Shown piece by piece: positions 1 to 7,861 of a stretch of DNA of 51,186 bases (within the stretch, counting starts at the first letter, position 1; every line of letters starts with the position of its first letter). The notes beneath the pieces were generated by a model. It did not search any database, was not told where the DNA came from, and saw only the letters and a program-made list of their open reading frames with translations. This stretch comes from Lachnospiraceae bacterium. GTDB lineage: Bacteria; Bacillota; Clostridia; Lachnospirales; Lachnospiraceae. The stretch covers positions 5,566-56,751 of the forward strand of contig JAGPKJ010000001.1 in assembly GCA_018053995.1 (NCBI GenBank). Direction: 5' to 3'. The position numbers were made by a program, and so were the translations under genes.

Positions 1-990
1 GCTGACATTGCTTCCGCTGACCTTGTTTCTGATATGCTTTAGTATACCGTATGCATTTAAAAGAGAGACTGCGTATATTAGAAATAAAATCACCGCTAGG
101 ATTATTGAGAGCTTTGCATTTGAAATATCCGGTCTGAACAGGAATTTTACACATCCGCCAAGTGTACGCCACGTAAGCGGCTGTATCCAATATGAGCTTT
201 TCACGGCTCCTATCTGCCCGATAAGAACACTCAGCCACGGAACATATGCGATAAGAATAATAACAGGCATCAGAAAAATAAGTCCGATACGCGTAACTCT
301 GCATACAGGATCAGCGACTTTATTTTCTATAGATTCAACGACGCATTTTTTCTTGCTGCGCAGATTTATCATATATATCAGCATCAACACATACAGCATG
401 ACTACAGCGATACATGCATAATAATGCGTATAGCAAGCCGCTATTCCACATATCATCGTAATGACCGCATCCCTTATAATCGTTCCTTTTGTTCTGTCCA
501 TCATGAAAAATCTGTATGCTGCAAAAGATGCAGCAGTCACGAAGAACATAGCCCATCCATACATTCTTATTTCCACAGTATACGAAGGAAGCTGCGGCAT
601 CGTCATTATGGCAAATGAAAATATTCCGCATGTGAGCCAGCCGAATTCTTTGCGGATCACCGTGACTCCAAGTATAAGCATCAGCATAAATGGTACGACC
701 GACATTATCTTTGCTGCAGCTACAATGCTATATGTCAATCCAAATACATTTGCTGCGGCATTTATGATACGTATTCCAACACTCGTGATCATGTAGTACA
801 GCGGCGGATGTACGTCCTTTGCTGCGAAACTCAGCATTTCGCCAAACGGTCTCTTGCAGAATTCTATCGTAAAAAGTTCGTCGTACCAGATATCGTCTCC
901 GCTGCATAGCATAAAAGCTCTTATGACAAATAAAAATGCTGCTGCAGTAAGGAACATTCCGATATATCTGTATAATTTTTTATTTCCCAT
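1..990 (-). CDS. Membrane GT-C type glycosyltransferase (C-terminal part missing)
   Basis: The reading frame starts with ATG at 988-990 and runs 330 codons off the left edge of the window, so the C-terminus is missing. The translation is very hydrophobic, with about eight likely membrane segments. A first external loop carries WYDELFT followed by DVHPPLYY. The acidic pair in the first loop and the HPPLYY motif are typical of PMT/ArnT-like (GT39/GT83-like) lipid-linked sugar transferases. By family knowledge it would move a sugar from a polyprenyl phosphate donor to an acceptor outside the membrane; donor and acceptor cannot be read from the sequence. It diverges from the metallopeptidase gene at 1351 and has a likely promoter at 1130-1159. 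It resembles the membrane protein at 28745-30409 (PWYDELYT). Confidence 0.75.
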   Translation of the reverse strand, partial: MGNKKLYRYIGMFLTAAAFLFVIRAFMLCSGDDIWYDELFTIEFCKRPFGEMLSFAAKDVHPPLYYMITSVGIRIINAAANVFGLTYSIVAAAKIMSVVPFMLMLILGVTVIRKEFGWLTCGIFSFAIMTMPQLPSYTVEIRMYGWAMFFVTAASFAAYRFFMMDRTKGTIIRDAVITMICGIAACYTHYYACIAVVMLYVLMLIYMINLRSKKKCVVESIENKVADPVCRVTRIGLIFLMPVIILIAYVPWLSVLIGQIGAVKSSYWIQPLTWRTLGGCVKFLFRPDISNAKLSIILAVILFLIYAVSLLNAYGILKHIRNKVSGSNVS

Positions 991-1118
991 AAAGGTACTT
1001 TCTCCATTATCATTATGTTAGTAGCCAAAAGCGGCAATTGTGTGTTTTGCTGCGTTACAAATTCGTTCTGATTTCATCCATTCATGATAAGTGCCTTGAA
1101 TTCACGTAAGAATGACTT

Positions 1119-1148
1119 TTGACACTTGCATCATAATATAATTATAAT
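1119..1148 (+). promoter_or_regulatory. Predicted sigma-A promoter for the metallopeptidase
   Basis: A perfect -35 TTGACA (1119-1124) and a perfect -10 TATAAT (1143-1148) are separated by 18 bp. Transcription would start near 1155, leaving a leader of about 195 nt before the gene at 1351. It overlaps the opposing promoter at 1130-1159. Confidence 0.6.
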
Positions 1149-1159
1149 GTGAGTGTCAA
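1130..1159 (-). promoter_or_regulatory. Predicted sigma-A promoter for the membrane glycosyltransferase
   Basis: On the minus strand a -35 TTGACA (1159-1154) and a -10 TATGAT (1135-1130) are separated by 18 bp. It is nearly the mirror image of the plus-strand promoter at 1119-1148, so the two polymerase sites overlap and should compete. Confidence 0.5.
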
Positions 1160-1193
1160 AAAGATCATCTCCAATATATAATTGCACATTAAA

Positions 1194-1251
1194 ATCATGC
1201 AGCGTTATAATGATAAGAAGAAATCATGCAGTTTCATAATGAATAGAAGAA
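1194..1251. repeat. 29-bp tandem direct repeat, two copies
   Basis: Copies at 1194-1222 and 1223-1251 both start ATCATGCAG and end in TAGAAGAA or TAAGAAGAA, with a few differences between them. They sit in the leader of the metallopeptidase gene, downstream of its predicted promoter. Confidence 0.7.
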
Positions 1252-1350
1252 AACATTAAACGTTATTTTGAACGGAAAGAAAGCAAGAAGTCATATTTAT
1301 AATTTCACTTATGTTCAACAGTAAACGGTATTTTATGAAAGTGGGTAATT

Positions 1351-2268
1351 ATGCAAATGAAAAATAAAGAGAATTTTTCTAAGATATATAATGTATTAAT
1401 GGGCATCGCTGCCTCATTTATACTATTTGGCATGTTGTCGATCAATGTCTTCGCTGCCCCTAGAACAATGTCCGACGGCGGCATCTTTGATCCTGAATAT
1501 TATGCAGCATCGAATCCTGATGTAACTGCCGCTCTTGGAACTGACGCAAATACTCTTTACAATCATTACCTTCAATATGGTAAAAATGAAGGAAGAAAAC
1601 CTTATGCGGATTATAATCCCGCAGCAACCAATCCGGCTGCTGCTACGGCTCCAGGACCCGTGATCTCATCATCTTCAGGTTCCACATTTACAGTAGGATC
1701 TTACACGATTGCAAAAGCTTACACCAATTCAAAATTATCAGATGACCTTCTTCTGAATAATGTCGTAACGGCTTTTACTTATCTGCCGCCTGAACTTTTG
1801 AATGAATTTTTTACAACAAATAACAATACTATGACTTATAATGACATGGCTCATGATGCAAGGTTTGCGACAGGCCGCGTCTCCGGCTATAACAAACAGA
1901 CATGGAGCATATTGAACGGCAACTGGACGCTTGCTAATTCTGCTATCAATATCTGCACGGATTGTTCTTCTGCCGATTCATACCATATGCTCGGTTCTAC
2001 AGTCCATGAATTCGGTCACTATTTTGACGCTGTAATGGGTTCGCCTTCCAATTCTCAGGTATGGAAACAGCTCCTCGCTTCTGAATACAACAGCACCGGA
2101 CTCGCCAGTTATTATTCTACATCAGGTGAATATTTTGCCGAACAGTTCGCAATCTATCTTCTTCCTGACCGTTCCGTCTATAATGTCAGCAAATCTCAAT
2201 GTCCACAATCACAGGCATATATGGCTAATCTTGTAGCACAATATAACGCGAGCATGGGCGCTAAATAG
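1351..2268 (+). CDS. Secreted zinc metallopeptidase with N-terminal repeat domain
   Basis: The 305-residue protein has a signal peptide: Lys-rich start, hydrophobic stretch at about 15-34, cleavage near VFA-A at 33-36. Residues 46-85 form a small domain (FDPEYYAASNPDV, then LYNHYLQYGKNEGRKPY) of a type repeated in secreted proteins of Clostridia. A Pro/Ala/Ser linker follows. The C-terminal domain has HEFGH at 219-223, the HExxH zinc motif, and GEYFAEQFA at about 259-267, whose E260 or E264 is the likely third ligand. This layout fits anthrax-lethal-factor-like (ATLF/M34-like) peptidases, but the exact family is an inference. The start is supported by the signal peptide; the ribosome site (GTGGG) is weak, and an ATG two codons downstream is possible. 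The substrate is unknown. A terminator follows at 2321. Confidence 0.75.
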   Translation: MQMKNKENFSKIYNVLMGIAASFILFGMLSINVFAAPRTMSDGGIFDPEYYAASNPDVTAALGTDANTLYNHYLQYGKNEGRKPYADYNPAATNPAAATAPGPVISSSSGSTFTVGSYTIAKAYTNSKLSDDLLLNNVVTAFTYLPPELLNEFFTTNNNTMTYNDMAHDARFATGRVSGYNKQTWSILNGNWTLANSAINICTDCSSADSYHMLGSTVHEFGHYFDAVMGSPSNSQVWKQLLASEYNSTGLASYYSTSGEYFAEQFAIYLLPDRSVYNVSKSQCPQSQAYMANLVAQYNASMGAK

Positions 2269-2320
2269 TTCCCATGCTCTTTGCAAATTCAGTAGATTTC
2301 GAATCTTAAATGTAGAAGAA

Positions 2321-2362
2321 AAAAAGGGAAATCTTCCTGTATTTGGAAGACTTCCCTTTCAT
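2321..2362. terminator. Bidirectional rho-independent terminator
   Basis: AAAGGGAAATCTTCC (2323-2337) pairs with GGAAGACTTCCCTTT (2345-2359), with one mismatch and a 7-nt loop. An A-run on the left gives a T-run for minus-strand transcripts. It lies between the convergent genes at 1351-2268 and 2380-2967. Confidence 0.85.
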
Positions 2363-2379
2363 CATAATATTCCAGTTCT

Positions 2380-2967
2380 TTACAGATCGGTAGTTACTGT
2401 TTCTTCTGCTGTGGTAGTTTCACTGCTTTCAGCATCTTCTGTCAGACTTGCAATAAGATTGGCAATTTCTGAATCTGAAGCTGCTCCAAGACCGCGTTCT
2501 GTTGCACCGCTTGTCAGCTCATCCAATAGTTCTGTGAGTGTATCCTCATCAGTCAGATCGTCTTCGCTGATGTTCAGCTCATCCATTGCAGCTTCAATTG
2601 AGTCTGTATTTACGCGCATCACACTAGAGATGCTTGACAGAATACTGCTGCTTTCTGATGTATCATCTGAATCAGAATCTGTTGAAACTGTAGAAGCTGT
2701 TGTCGCAGTAGATGCTGCCGTTTCACTAGCCTCTTCTGGCGGTGCCATTGGCGGCATAGACGGACGCATATCGTTGTACTGCTGAGACGGGATAGCCATC
2801 TGACTGTCATCATTTTGCTCAGACGGAATATATGAATCCATGTCCTTCGAAAATGATGGCATCTGTTGTGTGGTCGATACCACATCCTGGTTCTGTGTTT
2901 TCTGTTCCTCTCTTAACTTTTGTAGATAAAGCTGATAGTCCGTACTACTGATACTACTTACGTTCAT
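2380..2967 (-). CDS. Uncharacterised acidic Ser/Thr-rich protein
   Basis: I do not recognise this 195-residue protein. It has no signal peptide or membrane segment. Residues 1-25 (beginning MNVSSISSTDYQLYLQKL) look helical. Residues 45-80 are rich in Gln, Met and Pro, and 80-115 is almost all Ser, Thr, Ala and Asp. The C-terminal half is acidic and probably helical (DELNISEDDLTDEDTLTELL). It is a real gene on the evidence of a strong AGGAGG site 7 nt before the ATG, a gene-specific terminator and a full-length open frame. The composition suggests a largely disordered cytoplasmic or non-classically exported protein. No function is claimed. Confidence 0.6.
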   Translation of the reverse strand: MNVSSISSTDYQLYLQKLREEQKTQNQDVVSTTQQMPSFSKDMDSYIPSEQNDDSQMAIPSQQYNDMRPSMPPMAPPEEASETAASTATTASTVSTDSDSDDTSESSSILSSISSVMRVNTDSIEAAMDELNISEDDLTDEDTLTELLDELTSGATERGLGAASDSEIANLIASLTEDAESSETTTAEETVTTDL

Positions 2968-3092
2968 AAAGATACCTCCTGTTAGCAGTCTGAATCACTT
3001 CCATATGAGGTATTGCTTTCCGTAGCATTGCATTTTTCGCTGCTTTAAATCTATATCTGATAAAGTTTCTCGATAATTAACCCCAATATTTA

Positions 3093-3134
3093 TAAAAAAA
3101 GATTCCCCAGACCGACTGGCGGCTTGAGGAATCC
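3093..3134 (-). terminator. Rho-independent terminator of the GGGtGRT operon
   Basis: The stem GATTCCCCAGACCG (3101-3114) pairs imperfectly with CGGCTTGAGGAATC (3119-3132). A run of seven A at 3094-3100 gives a T-run on the minus strand. It lies 30 bp past the stop of the gene at 3166-4185. Confidence 0.8.
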
Positions 3135-3165
3135 CAATTATCAAATATTTAATAATGCTGTTTTA

Positions 3166-4185
3166 TCAGAACTTTCCAGCCTTAGCTGCTTCTTCAACGG
3201 AAACCGCTACTGCTACTGTGGCTCCGACCATCGGGTTGTTGCCCATTCCGATAAGACCCATCATCTCAACATGAGCCGGAACAGATGAAGATCCAGCAAA
3301 CTGAGCGTCTGAATGCATACGGCCAAGTGTATCTGTGAAACCGTATGATGCAGGACCTGCAGCCATGTTATCAGGATGAAGTGTACGTCCCGTGCCGCCG
3401 CCTGATGCTACTGAGAAGTACTTCTTGCCCTTCTCGATTCTTTCCTTCTTGTAAGTTCCTGCAACAGGATGCTGGAATCTTGTAGGGTTGGTTGAGTTTC
3501 CTGTTATAGAGACATCAACGTCCTCTTTCCACATAATCGCAACGCCCTCTGGTACTGAGTTAGCGCCGTAGCAGTTAACCTTGCCTCTTGCGCCCTGAGG
3601 ATCAGAGTAAGAAGTTCTTGAAACTTCCTTTACTGTATTTGTATAAGGATCATACTCTGTCTCAACAAATGTGAATCCGTTGATTCTTGAGATGATCTTT
3701 GCAGCATCTTTGCCAAGTCCGTTAAGGATTACGCGAAGAGGTTTTGTACGAACTTTATTTGCCTTCTCAGCGATACCGATTGCGCCCTCTGCTGCTGCAA
3801 ATGACTCATGTCCTGCAAGGAAGCAGAAGCAGTTTGTATCTTCTTCAAGAAGCATCTTGGCAAGATTGCCGTGACCGAGACCAACTTTACGTGTATCAGC
3901 AACTGATCCGGGGATGCAGAAGCTCTGAAGTCCTTCGCCGATAGCGGCAGCAGCTTCTGATGCCTTTCTGCAACCTTTCTTTATAGCGATTGCAGCGCCG
4001 ACTGTGTAAGCCCAGCAAGCATTCTCAAAACAGATCGGCTGAATGTTTCTTACCATGTCATAGACATTAAGACCAGCGTCTTTTGTGATCTTTTCGGCTT
4101 CTTCGATAGAAGAAATACCATAGCCCTGCAGTACGCCATTGATCTTATCAACACGTCTTTCATATGATTCAAATAATGATGCCAT
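3166..4185 (-). CDS. GGGtGRT family protein
   Basis: The 339-residue protein carries the family-naming motif GGGTGRT at residues 262-268. Gly-rich conserved stretches follow (RMHSDAQFAGSSSVPAHVEM and GLIGMGNNPMVGATVAVAV). It is cytoplasmic, with no signal peptide or membrane span. The family is conserved in anaerobic Clostridia and related bacteria, and its biochemical role is not established. The gene starts 18 bp after the stop of a NifU-like scaffold gene and shares its terminator, so the two very likely form one operon. This points to a role linked to Fe-S clusters or metal sulfur chemistry, which is inference. The start is supported by an AGGAGG site just upstream. Confidence 0.9.
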   Translation of the reverse strand: MASLFESYERRVDKINGVLQGYGISSIEEAEKITKDAGLNVYDMVRNIQPICFENACWAYTVGAAIAIKKGCRKASEAAAAIGEGLQSFCIPGSVADTRKVGLGHGNLAKMLLEEDTNCFCFLAGHESFAAAEGAIGIAEKANKVRTKPLRVILNGLGKDAAKIISRINGFTFVETEYDPYTNTVKEVSRTSYSDPQGARGKVNCYGANSVPEGVAIMWKEDVDVSITGNSTNPTRFQHPVAGTYKKERIEKGKKYFSVASGGGTGRTLHPDNMAAGPASYGFTDTLGRMHSDAQFAGSSSVPAHVEMMGLIGMGNNPMVGATVAVAVSVEEAAKAGKF

Positions 4186-4203
4186 TGTTATGTCCTCCTC
4201 CTA

Positions 4204-4896
4204 TCATTCTTTACGAGGATCGACGACCTTAACGGCCTCGTCCACACGTCCGTACTGACCACAAGCCTTATTGAATGCAGTCGTAGGATCATCACCGTTT
4301 TTGATGTTCGTCATCATCTTGCCGAAGTTAACGAACTTATATCCGATGATCTCACCATTCTTGTCAAGAGCGATACCTGTTACATATCCCTCTGTCATCT
4401 CAAGATAACGAGGTCCCTTCTTGAGTGTGCTGTACATTGTGCCGACCTGGCTTCTAAGAGCTTTGCCGAGATCCTCAAGTCCAGCGCCAACAGGAAGTCC
4501 TTCTTCTGAGAATGCGCTCTGTGAACGACCATAAGCGATCTGAAGGAAAAGCTCTCTCATAGCTGTATTTATCGCATCACATACAAGGTCTGTATTGAGT
4601 GCTTCAAGAACTGTAAGTCCGGGAAGTATCTCAGCTGCCATAGCTGCTGAATGTGTCATTCCTGAACATCCGATAGTCTCAACAAGAGCCTCCTGGATAA
4701 CGCCCTGCTTAACATTCAGTGTGAGCTTGCATGCTCCCTGCTGAGGTGCGCACCAGCCAACACCGTGTGTGAGTCCGGAAATATCCTTTATCTCCTTAGA
4801 CTGTACCCATTTTGCTTCTTCCGGTATGGGAGCTGCGCCATGATGTACGCCCTGTGCTACTGTACACATATCTTCTACTTCTTTTGAATAGATCAT
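4204..4896 (-). CDS. NifU-like iron-sulfur cluster assembly scaffold-type protein
   Basis: The 230-residue protein resembles the IscU/NifU N-terminal fold as found in the homologues that travel with GGGtGRT proteins. Cysteines that could bind a cluster are C49 and C56 (GWCAPQQGACKL) and C77 (TIGCSG), followed by an SAAMAAEIL helix like that of scaffold proteins. It is longer than the usual 120-150 residue IscU and lacks a recognisable LPPVK chaperone-binding motif, so it may not be a general housekeeping scaffold. A strong AAAGGAG site precedes the ATG by 7 nt. It is the first gene of the two-gene operon with the GGGtGRT gene. Confidence 0.8.
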   Translation of the reverse strand: MIYSKEVEDMCTVAQGVHHGAAPIPEEAKWVQSKEIKDISGLTHGVGWCAPQQGACKLTLNVKQGVIQEALVETIGCSGMTHSAAMAAEILPGLTVLEALNTDLVCDAINTAMRELFLQIAYGRSQSAFSEEGLPVGAGLEDLGKALRSQVGTMYSTLKKGPRYLEMTEGYVTGIALDKNGEIIGYKFVNFGKMMTNIKNGDDPTTAFNKACGQYGRVDEAVKVVDPRKE

Positions 4897-5001
4897 GTGA
4901 TAACTCCTTTCAATGATAAATTATTATTACGAACAGGATTGATAATTTCCTGTCATACTGCCGTTTCTTATTTTCTCACAATGTAAATAAAAAATCCAGC
5001 C

Positions 5002-5685
5002 CTATTTCTCAGCTTTTGCAACAACATGGTCTTTGTCCTTGAAAATAGAATTCGAAGGGATATAACCGCGTACACATGAGAGCGGATATACATTTGTATT
5101 CTTCCCGATTACAGTACCGGGGTTAAGAACTGAATTGCAGCCGACCTCAACGTGATCACCAAGCATCGCACCCATCTTCTTAAGCCCTGTCGCGATATTT
5201 CCGTCTTTAGACTTAACGACTACAAGCGTTTTATCACTCTTTACATTAGATGTGATCGAACCGGCACCCATATGTGAATGAAATCCGAGGATTGAATCAC
5301 CGACATAATTATAATGTGGTACCTGAACTTTATTGAATATGACAACGTTCTTGAGCTCAGTTGAGTTGCCGATGACACAGCCCTTTCCTACGATTGCCTT
5401 ACCTCTGATAAACGCACACTGTCTGATCTCAGCGTCTTCATCGATGATGCAGGGTCCTTTTATATATACTGACGGAAATACTGTTGCTGACTTTGCGATC
5501 CATATATCATCGCCTCTCTTATCAAACTTATCTGCCGGAAGCTTTGCTCCAAGCTTTACGATAAAGTCTGAGATATCCGGAAGCACATCCCATGGATACG
5601 TTTTACCTTTGAAAAGATCCGCTGCGATAGTCTCGTCAAGCGTGTAAAGTTCCTCGATCGTCAAGCATTTAATGATATCTGACAT
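5002..5685 (-). CDS. Left-handed beta-helix protein, UDP-GlcNAc pyrophosphorylase/GlmU C-domain-like
   Basis: The start at 5685 gives 227 residues beginning MSDIIKCLTIEEL. A longer frame would overlap the topoisomerase gene and has no ribosome site, while AAAGGG lies about 10 nt before this ATG. The N-terminal 40 residues are helical. The rest is a hexapeptide-repeat beta-helix with IGNSTELKNVVIFNKVQVPHY, GDSILGFHSHMGAGSITSN and VEVGCNSVLNPGTVIG, strongly like the acetyltransferase half of GlmU. There is no pyrophosphorylase domain. It may act on sugar phosphates or bind sugar nucleotides; the substrate is not known. It follows topB closely on the same strand. Confidence 0.7.
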   Translation of the reverse strand: MSDIIKCLTIEELYTLDETIAADLFKGKTYPWDVLPDISDFIVKLGAKLPADKFDKRGDDIWIAKSATVFPSVYIKGPCIIDEDAEIRQCAFIRGKAIVGKGCVIGNSTELKNVVIFNKVQVPHYNYVGDSILGFHSHMGAGSITSNVKSDKTLVVVKSKDGNIATGLKKMGAMLGDHVEVGCNSVLNPGTVIGKNTNVYPLSCVRGYIPSNSIFKDKDHVVAKAEK

Positions 5686-5719
5686 TTTATATTTACCCTT
5701 TCTGCCCTGTTTTATGGGC

Positions 5720-7810
5720 TTAACTCTTGTAAAACTGCGAAACATAATCAAATCTTGAATAGAGCATGTTCTGCGTTATGCGGCTCTGTTTGACGCCGTT
5801 CGTATGTTTAACGACAAAATCATCCATTTTCTGAGAATACTCTGAGGGTTTTATATCGCCTTCAGCAACCATCGTAAGACCTTTCTCCCAGCTTGCGGTA
5901 AGTTTCGGATCAAGGAGCGATCTTATCGAAGTTCCAACGATCTCATATATCATTTCGCCATACTTAGTCGGCGTTATGATCTGTGTCTTTTTATTAAGCA
6001 GCAGATACCCGTTCTTGAAGAGTTTCTTAAGTATCTCTGCCCTTGTAGCTGAAGTACCGATGCCGCTTCCTTTTATCTGTGAGCGCAAGTCGTCATCCTC
6101 TATAAACTGACCGGCATTTTCCATAGTAAGTATCATCGATCCTGAATTATAGCGTTTTGGCGGCGAAGTTTCTGCGTCTTTTATTACCATATCTTTAAGC
6201 GAAAGTTTCTGCCCCTTTTTGATCTTGCTGATAACATCCATAAATGAAGTATCACACTCAGACTCGTTGTCCTGGGCACCTGAACTGTCATCACTGTTAT
6301 CATCTGTGCCTGATGAAGTTTTATCACTCTCAGTCTGTGTGCCGCTGTTCTCAAATTTATTTTTGAAAAATGAAAACTGCATGGCACGCAGATAGCCAGG
6401 GTCAGCCATTACTTTGAAATTGGCGAAGAAAGATTCTTTATGACCTTCTGTCTCTGCTGTTGACTGTCCGTAATTCATATCTACGGTCAGCGATACTTTC
6501 TGATATACTGCCGGCGGAAGAAAAATTCCAAGGAACCTTCTGACTATTATCTCATATGCTTTCTTTTCAACAGGTTTTAGGCTGTTAAGCGCAGATAGTC
6601 CCTGTCCGGTCGGTATTATTGCATAATGGTCAGTGATCTGCTTGTCATTTACATATTTTGTCTTTGCTATATTCTTGTATGACCCTTTGCTGAGTATCCA
6701 CTGTGCGATACCGCCGCCCTGTTCGTACGAAGATATACCTTTTAGATTGCGGTCGATCTCTTTTGAGACTGCGGTCGACAACACACGCGCATCAGTTCTT
6801 GGATACGTCGTAAGCTTCTTTTCATAAAGGCTCTGAGCTATATCAAGCGTTTCAGACGGACTTATCTTAAAATACCTTGAGCAGTCATTCTGAAGTTCCG
6901 CAAGATTATATAGAAGTGGCGGATTTTTAACTTCCTTCTTCTTATTTACCGCAGAAACTACTGGCTCCGAGTCTTTCAGTGCCAAGATCATCTCTTCTGC
7001 ATCTTTTTTTTCAATGAAGCCATTATCCTTATAAAGTTTCGGCGATCCGTCATAAAGGCTGTCAGGCGTGACTTTCCATTCACCGTTCACATCATGACCA
7101 TCCGCACCCAACGTGGCACCAACCTTATAGTACGATGTCTTTACAAAGCTTCTTATCTCACGCTCACGCTTTACGACTATACCAAGCACGCAAGTCATAA
7201 CACGGCCGACCGCTATCACCGCCTTATCCTTTTTCAAGTAATTTTTCAGTGGATAGCCATACTTAAGCGTTAATGCTCTGGAGAAATTGATTCCCATCAG
7301 GTAGTCTTCCTGTGCGCGCAGATATGCAGCTGCGGAGAGATCATCATACTCAGATTCATCTTTTGCTTCAGTTATACCGCGGTGTATCTCTTCTTCTGTC
7401 TGTGAATCAATCCAAACACGCTTCTGAGATTTACCGCTCACTCCTGCCTGTGACGCGACAAGACGGTAGATATACTCTCCTTCACGCCCGGAATCCGTAC
7501 AGACATAGATTGTTGTAACATCAGATCTTGTCAGAAGCCCCTTAACGATATTGTACTGTTTCTTCACACTATCGATAACTTCGTATCTAAATTCATCAGG
7601 AATAAATGGGATTGTCTCTAGTGACCATTTCTTATATTTGGGATCATATACATCCGGATAGCTCATAGTCACCAGATGTCCAACGCACCACGTCACTACC
7701 GAATTATCTGATTCCAGATATCCATCACTATTCCTTAGATTTTCATGAAGTGCTTTGGCAAATTCCTTTGCGACACTCGGTTTTTCTGCTATATATAGAT
7801 TTTTGCCCAT
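5720..7810 (-). CDS. topB: DNA topoisomerase III (type IA)
   Basis: The 696-residue protein has the type IA layout. It has an N-terminal TOPRIM domain (LYIAEKPSVAKEF, with the metal-binding region CTDSGREGEYIYRL) and the catalytic tyrosine Y336 in TTYPRTDARVLS. The C-terminal gate region has GIGTSATRAEILKKL. It relaxes or decatenates DNA by passing a strand through a single-strand break. A low-complexity acidic Ser/Asp insertion (about residues 485-515) interrupts the C-terminal half. No zinc-ribbon tail is present. Length is near that of E. coli TopB (about 650). The enzyme is common in Firmicutes, both on chromosomes and on mobile elements, but nothing mobile is seen around it here. Confidence 0.9.
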   Translation of the reverse strand: MGKNLYIAEKPSVAKEFAKALHENLRNSDGYLESDNSVVTWCVGHLVTMSYPDVYDPKYKKWSLETIPFIPDEFRYEVIDSVKKQYNIVKGLLTRSDVTTIYVCTDSGREGEYIYRLVASQAGVSGKSQKRVWIDSQTEEEIHRGITEAKDESEYDDLSAAAYLRAQEDYLMGINFSRALTLKYGYPLKNYLKKDKAVIAVGRVMTCVLGIVVKREREIRSFVKTSYYKVGATLGADGHDVNGEWKVTPDSLYDGSPKLYKDNGFIEKKDAEEMILALKDSEPVVSAVNKKKEVKNPPLLYNLAELQNDCSRYFKISPSETLDIAQSLYEKKLTTYPRTDARVLSTAVSKEIDRNLKGISSYEQGGGIAQWILSKGSYKNIAKTKYVNDKQITDHYAIIPTGQGLSALNSLKPVEKKAYEIIVRRFLGIFLPPAVYQKVSLTVDMNYGQSTAETEGHKESFFANFKVMADPGYLRAMQFSFFKNKFENSGTQTESDKTSSGTDDNSDDSSGAQDNESECDTSFMDVISKIKKGQKLSLKDMVIKDAETSPPKRYNSGSMILTMENAGQFIEDDDLRSQIKGSGIGTSATRAEILKKLFKNGYLLLNKKTQIITPTKYGEMIYEIVGTSIRSLLDPKLTASWEKGLTMVAEGDIKPSEYSQKMDDFVVKHTNGVKQSRITQNMLYSRFDYVSQFYKS

Positions 7811-7861
7811 AGATACACTTAACTATCCTTTATTTTTGAAACTGCACAATCGCTGCCTGCA

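Larger units (their letters stand above)
991..1350. other. 360-bp divergent intergenic region
   Basis: No gene is seen here. The region separates the leftward glycosyltransferase from the rightward metallopeptidase. It holds one copy of the dispersed GTGTCAAAAGCAGCAATT-like motif (degenerate, 1021-1039), a palindrome that forms two opposing promoters (1119-1159), and a 29-bp tandem duplication (1194-1251). It is strongly AT-rich. Confidence 0.8.

Noticed and set aside
8..796. Plus-strand open frames in the first 800 bases
   Set aside because: They are antisense to the 330-codon membrane glycosyltransferase frame, which has clear family motifs and a promoter.
5720..7810. Topoisomerase III as a sign of an integrated conjugative element
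   Set aside because: No relaxase, integrase, type IV secretion gene or attachment repeat was seen nearby, and the neighbours are ordinary chromosomal genes.
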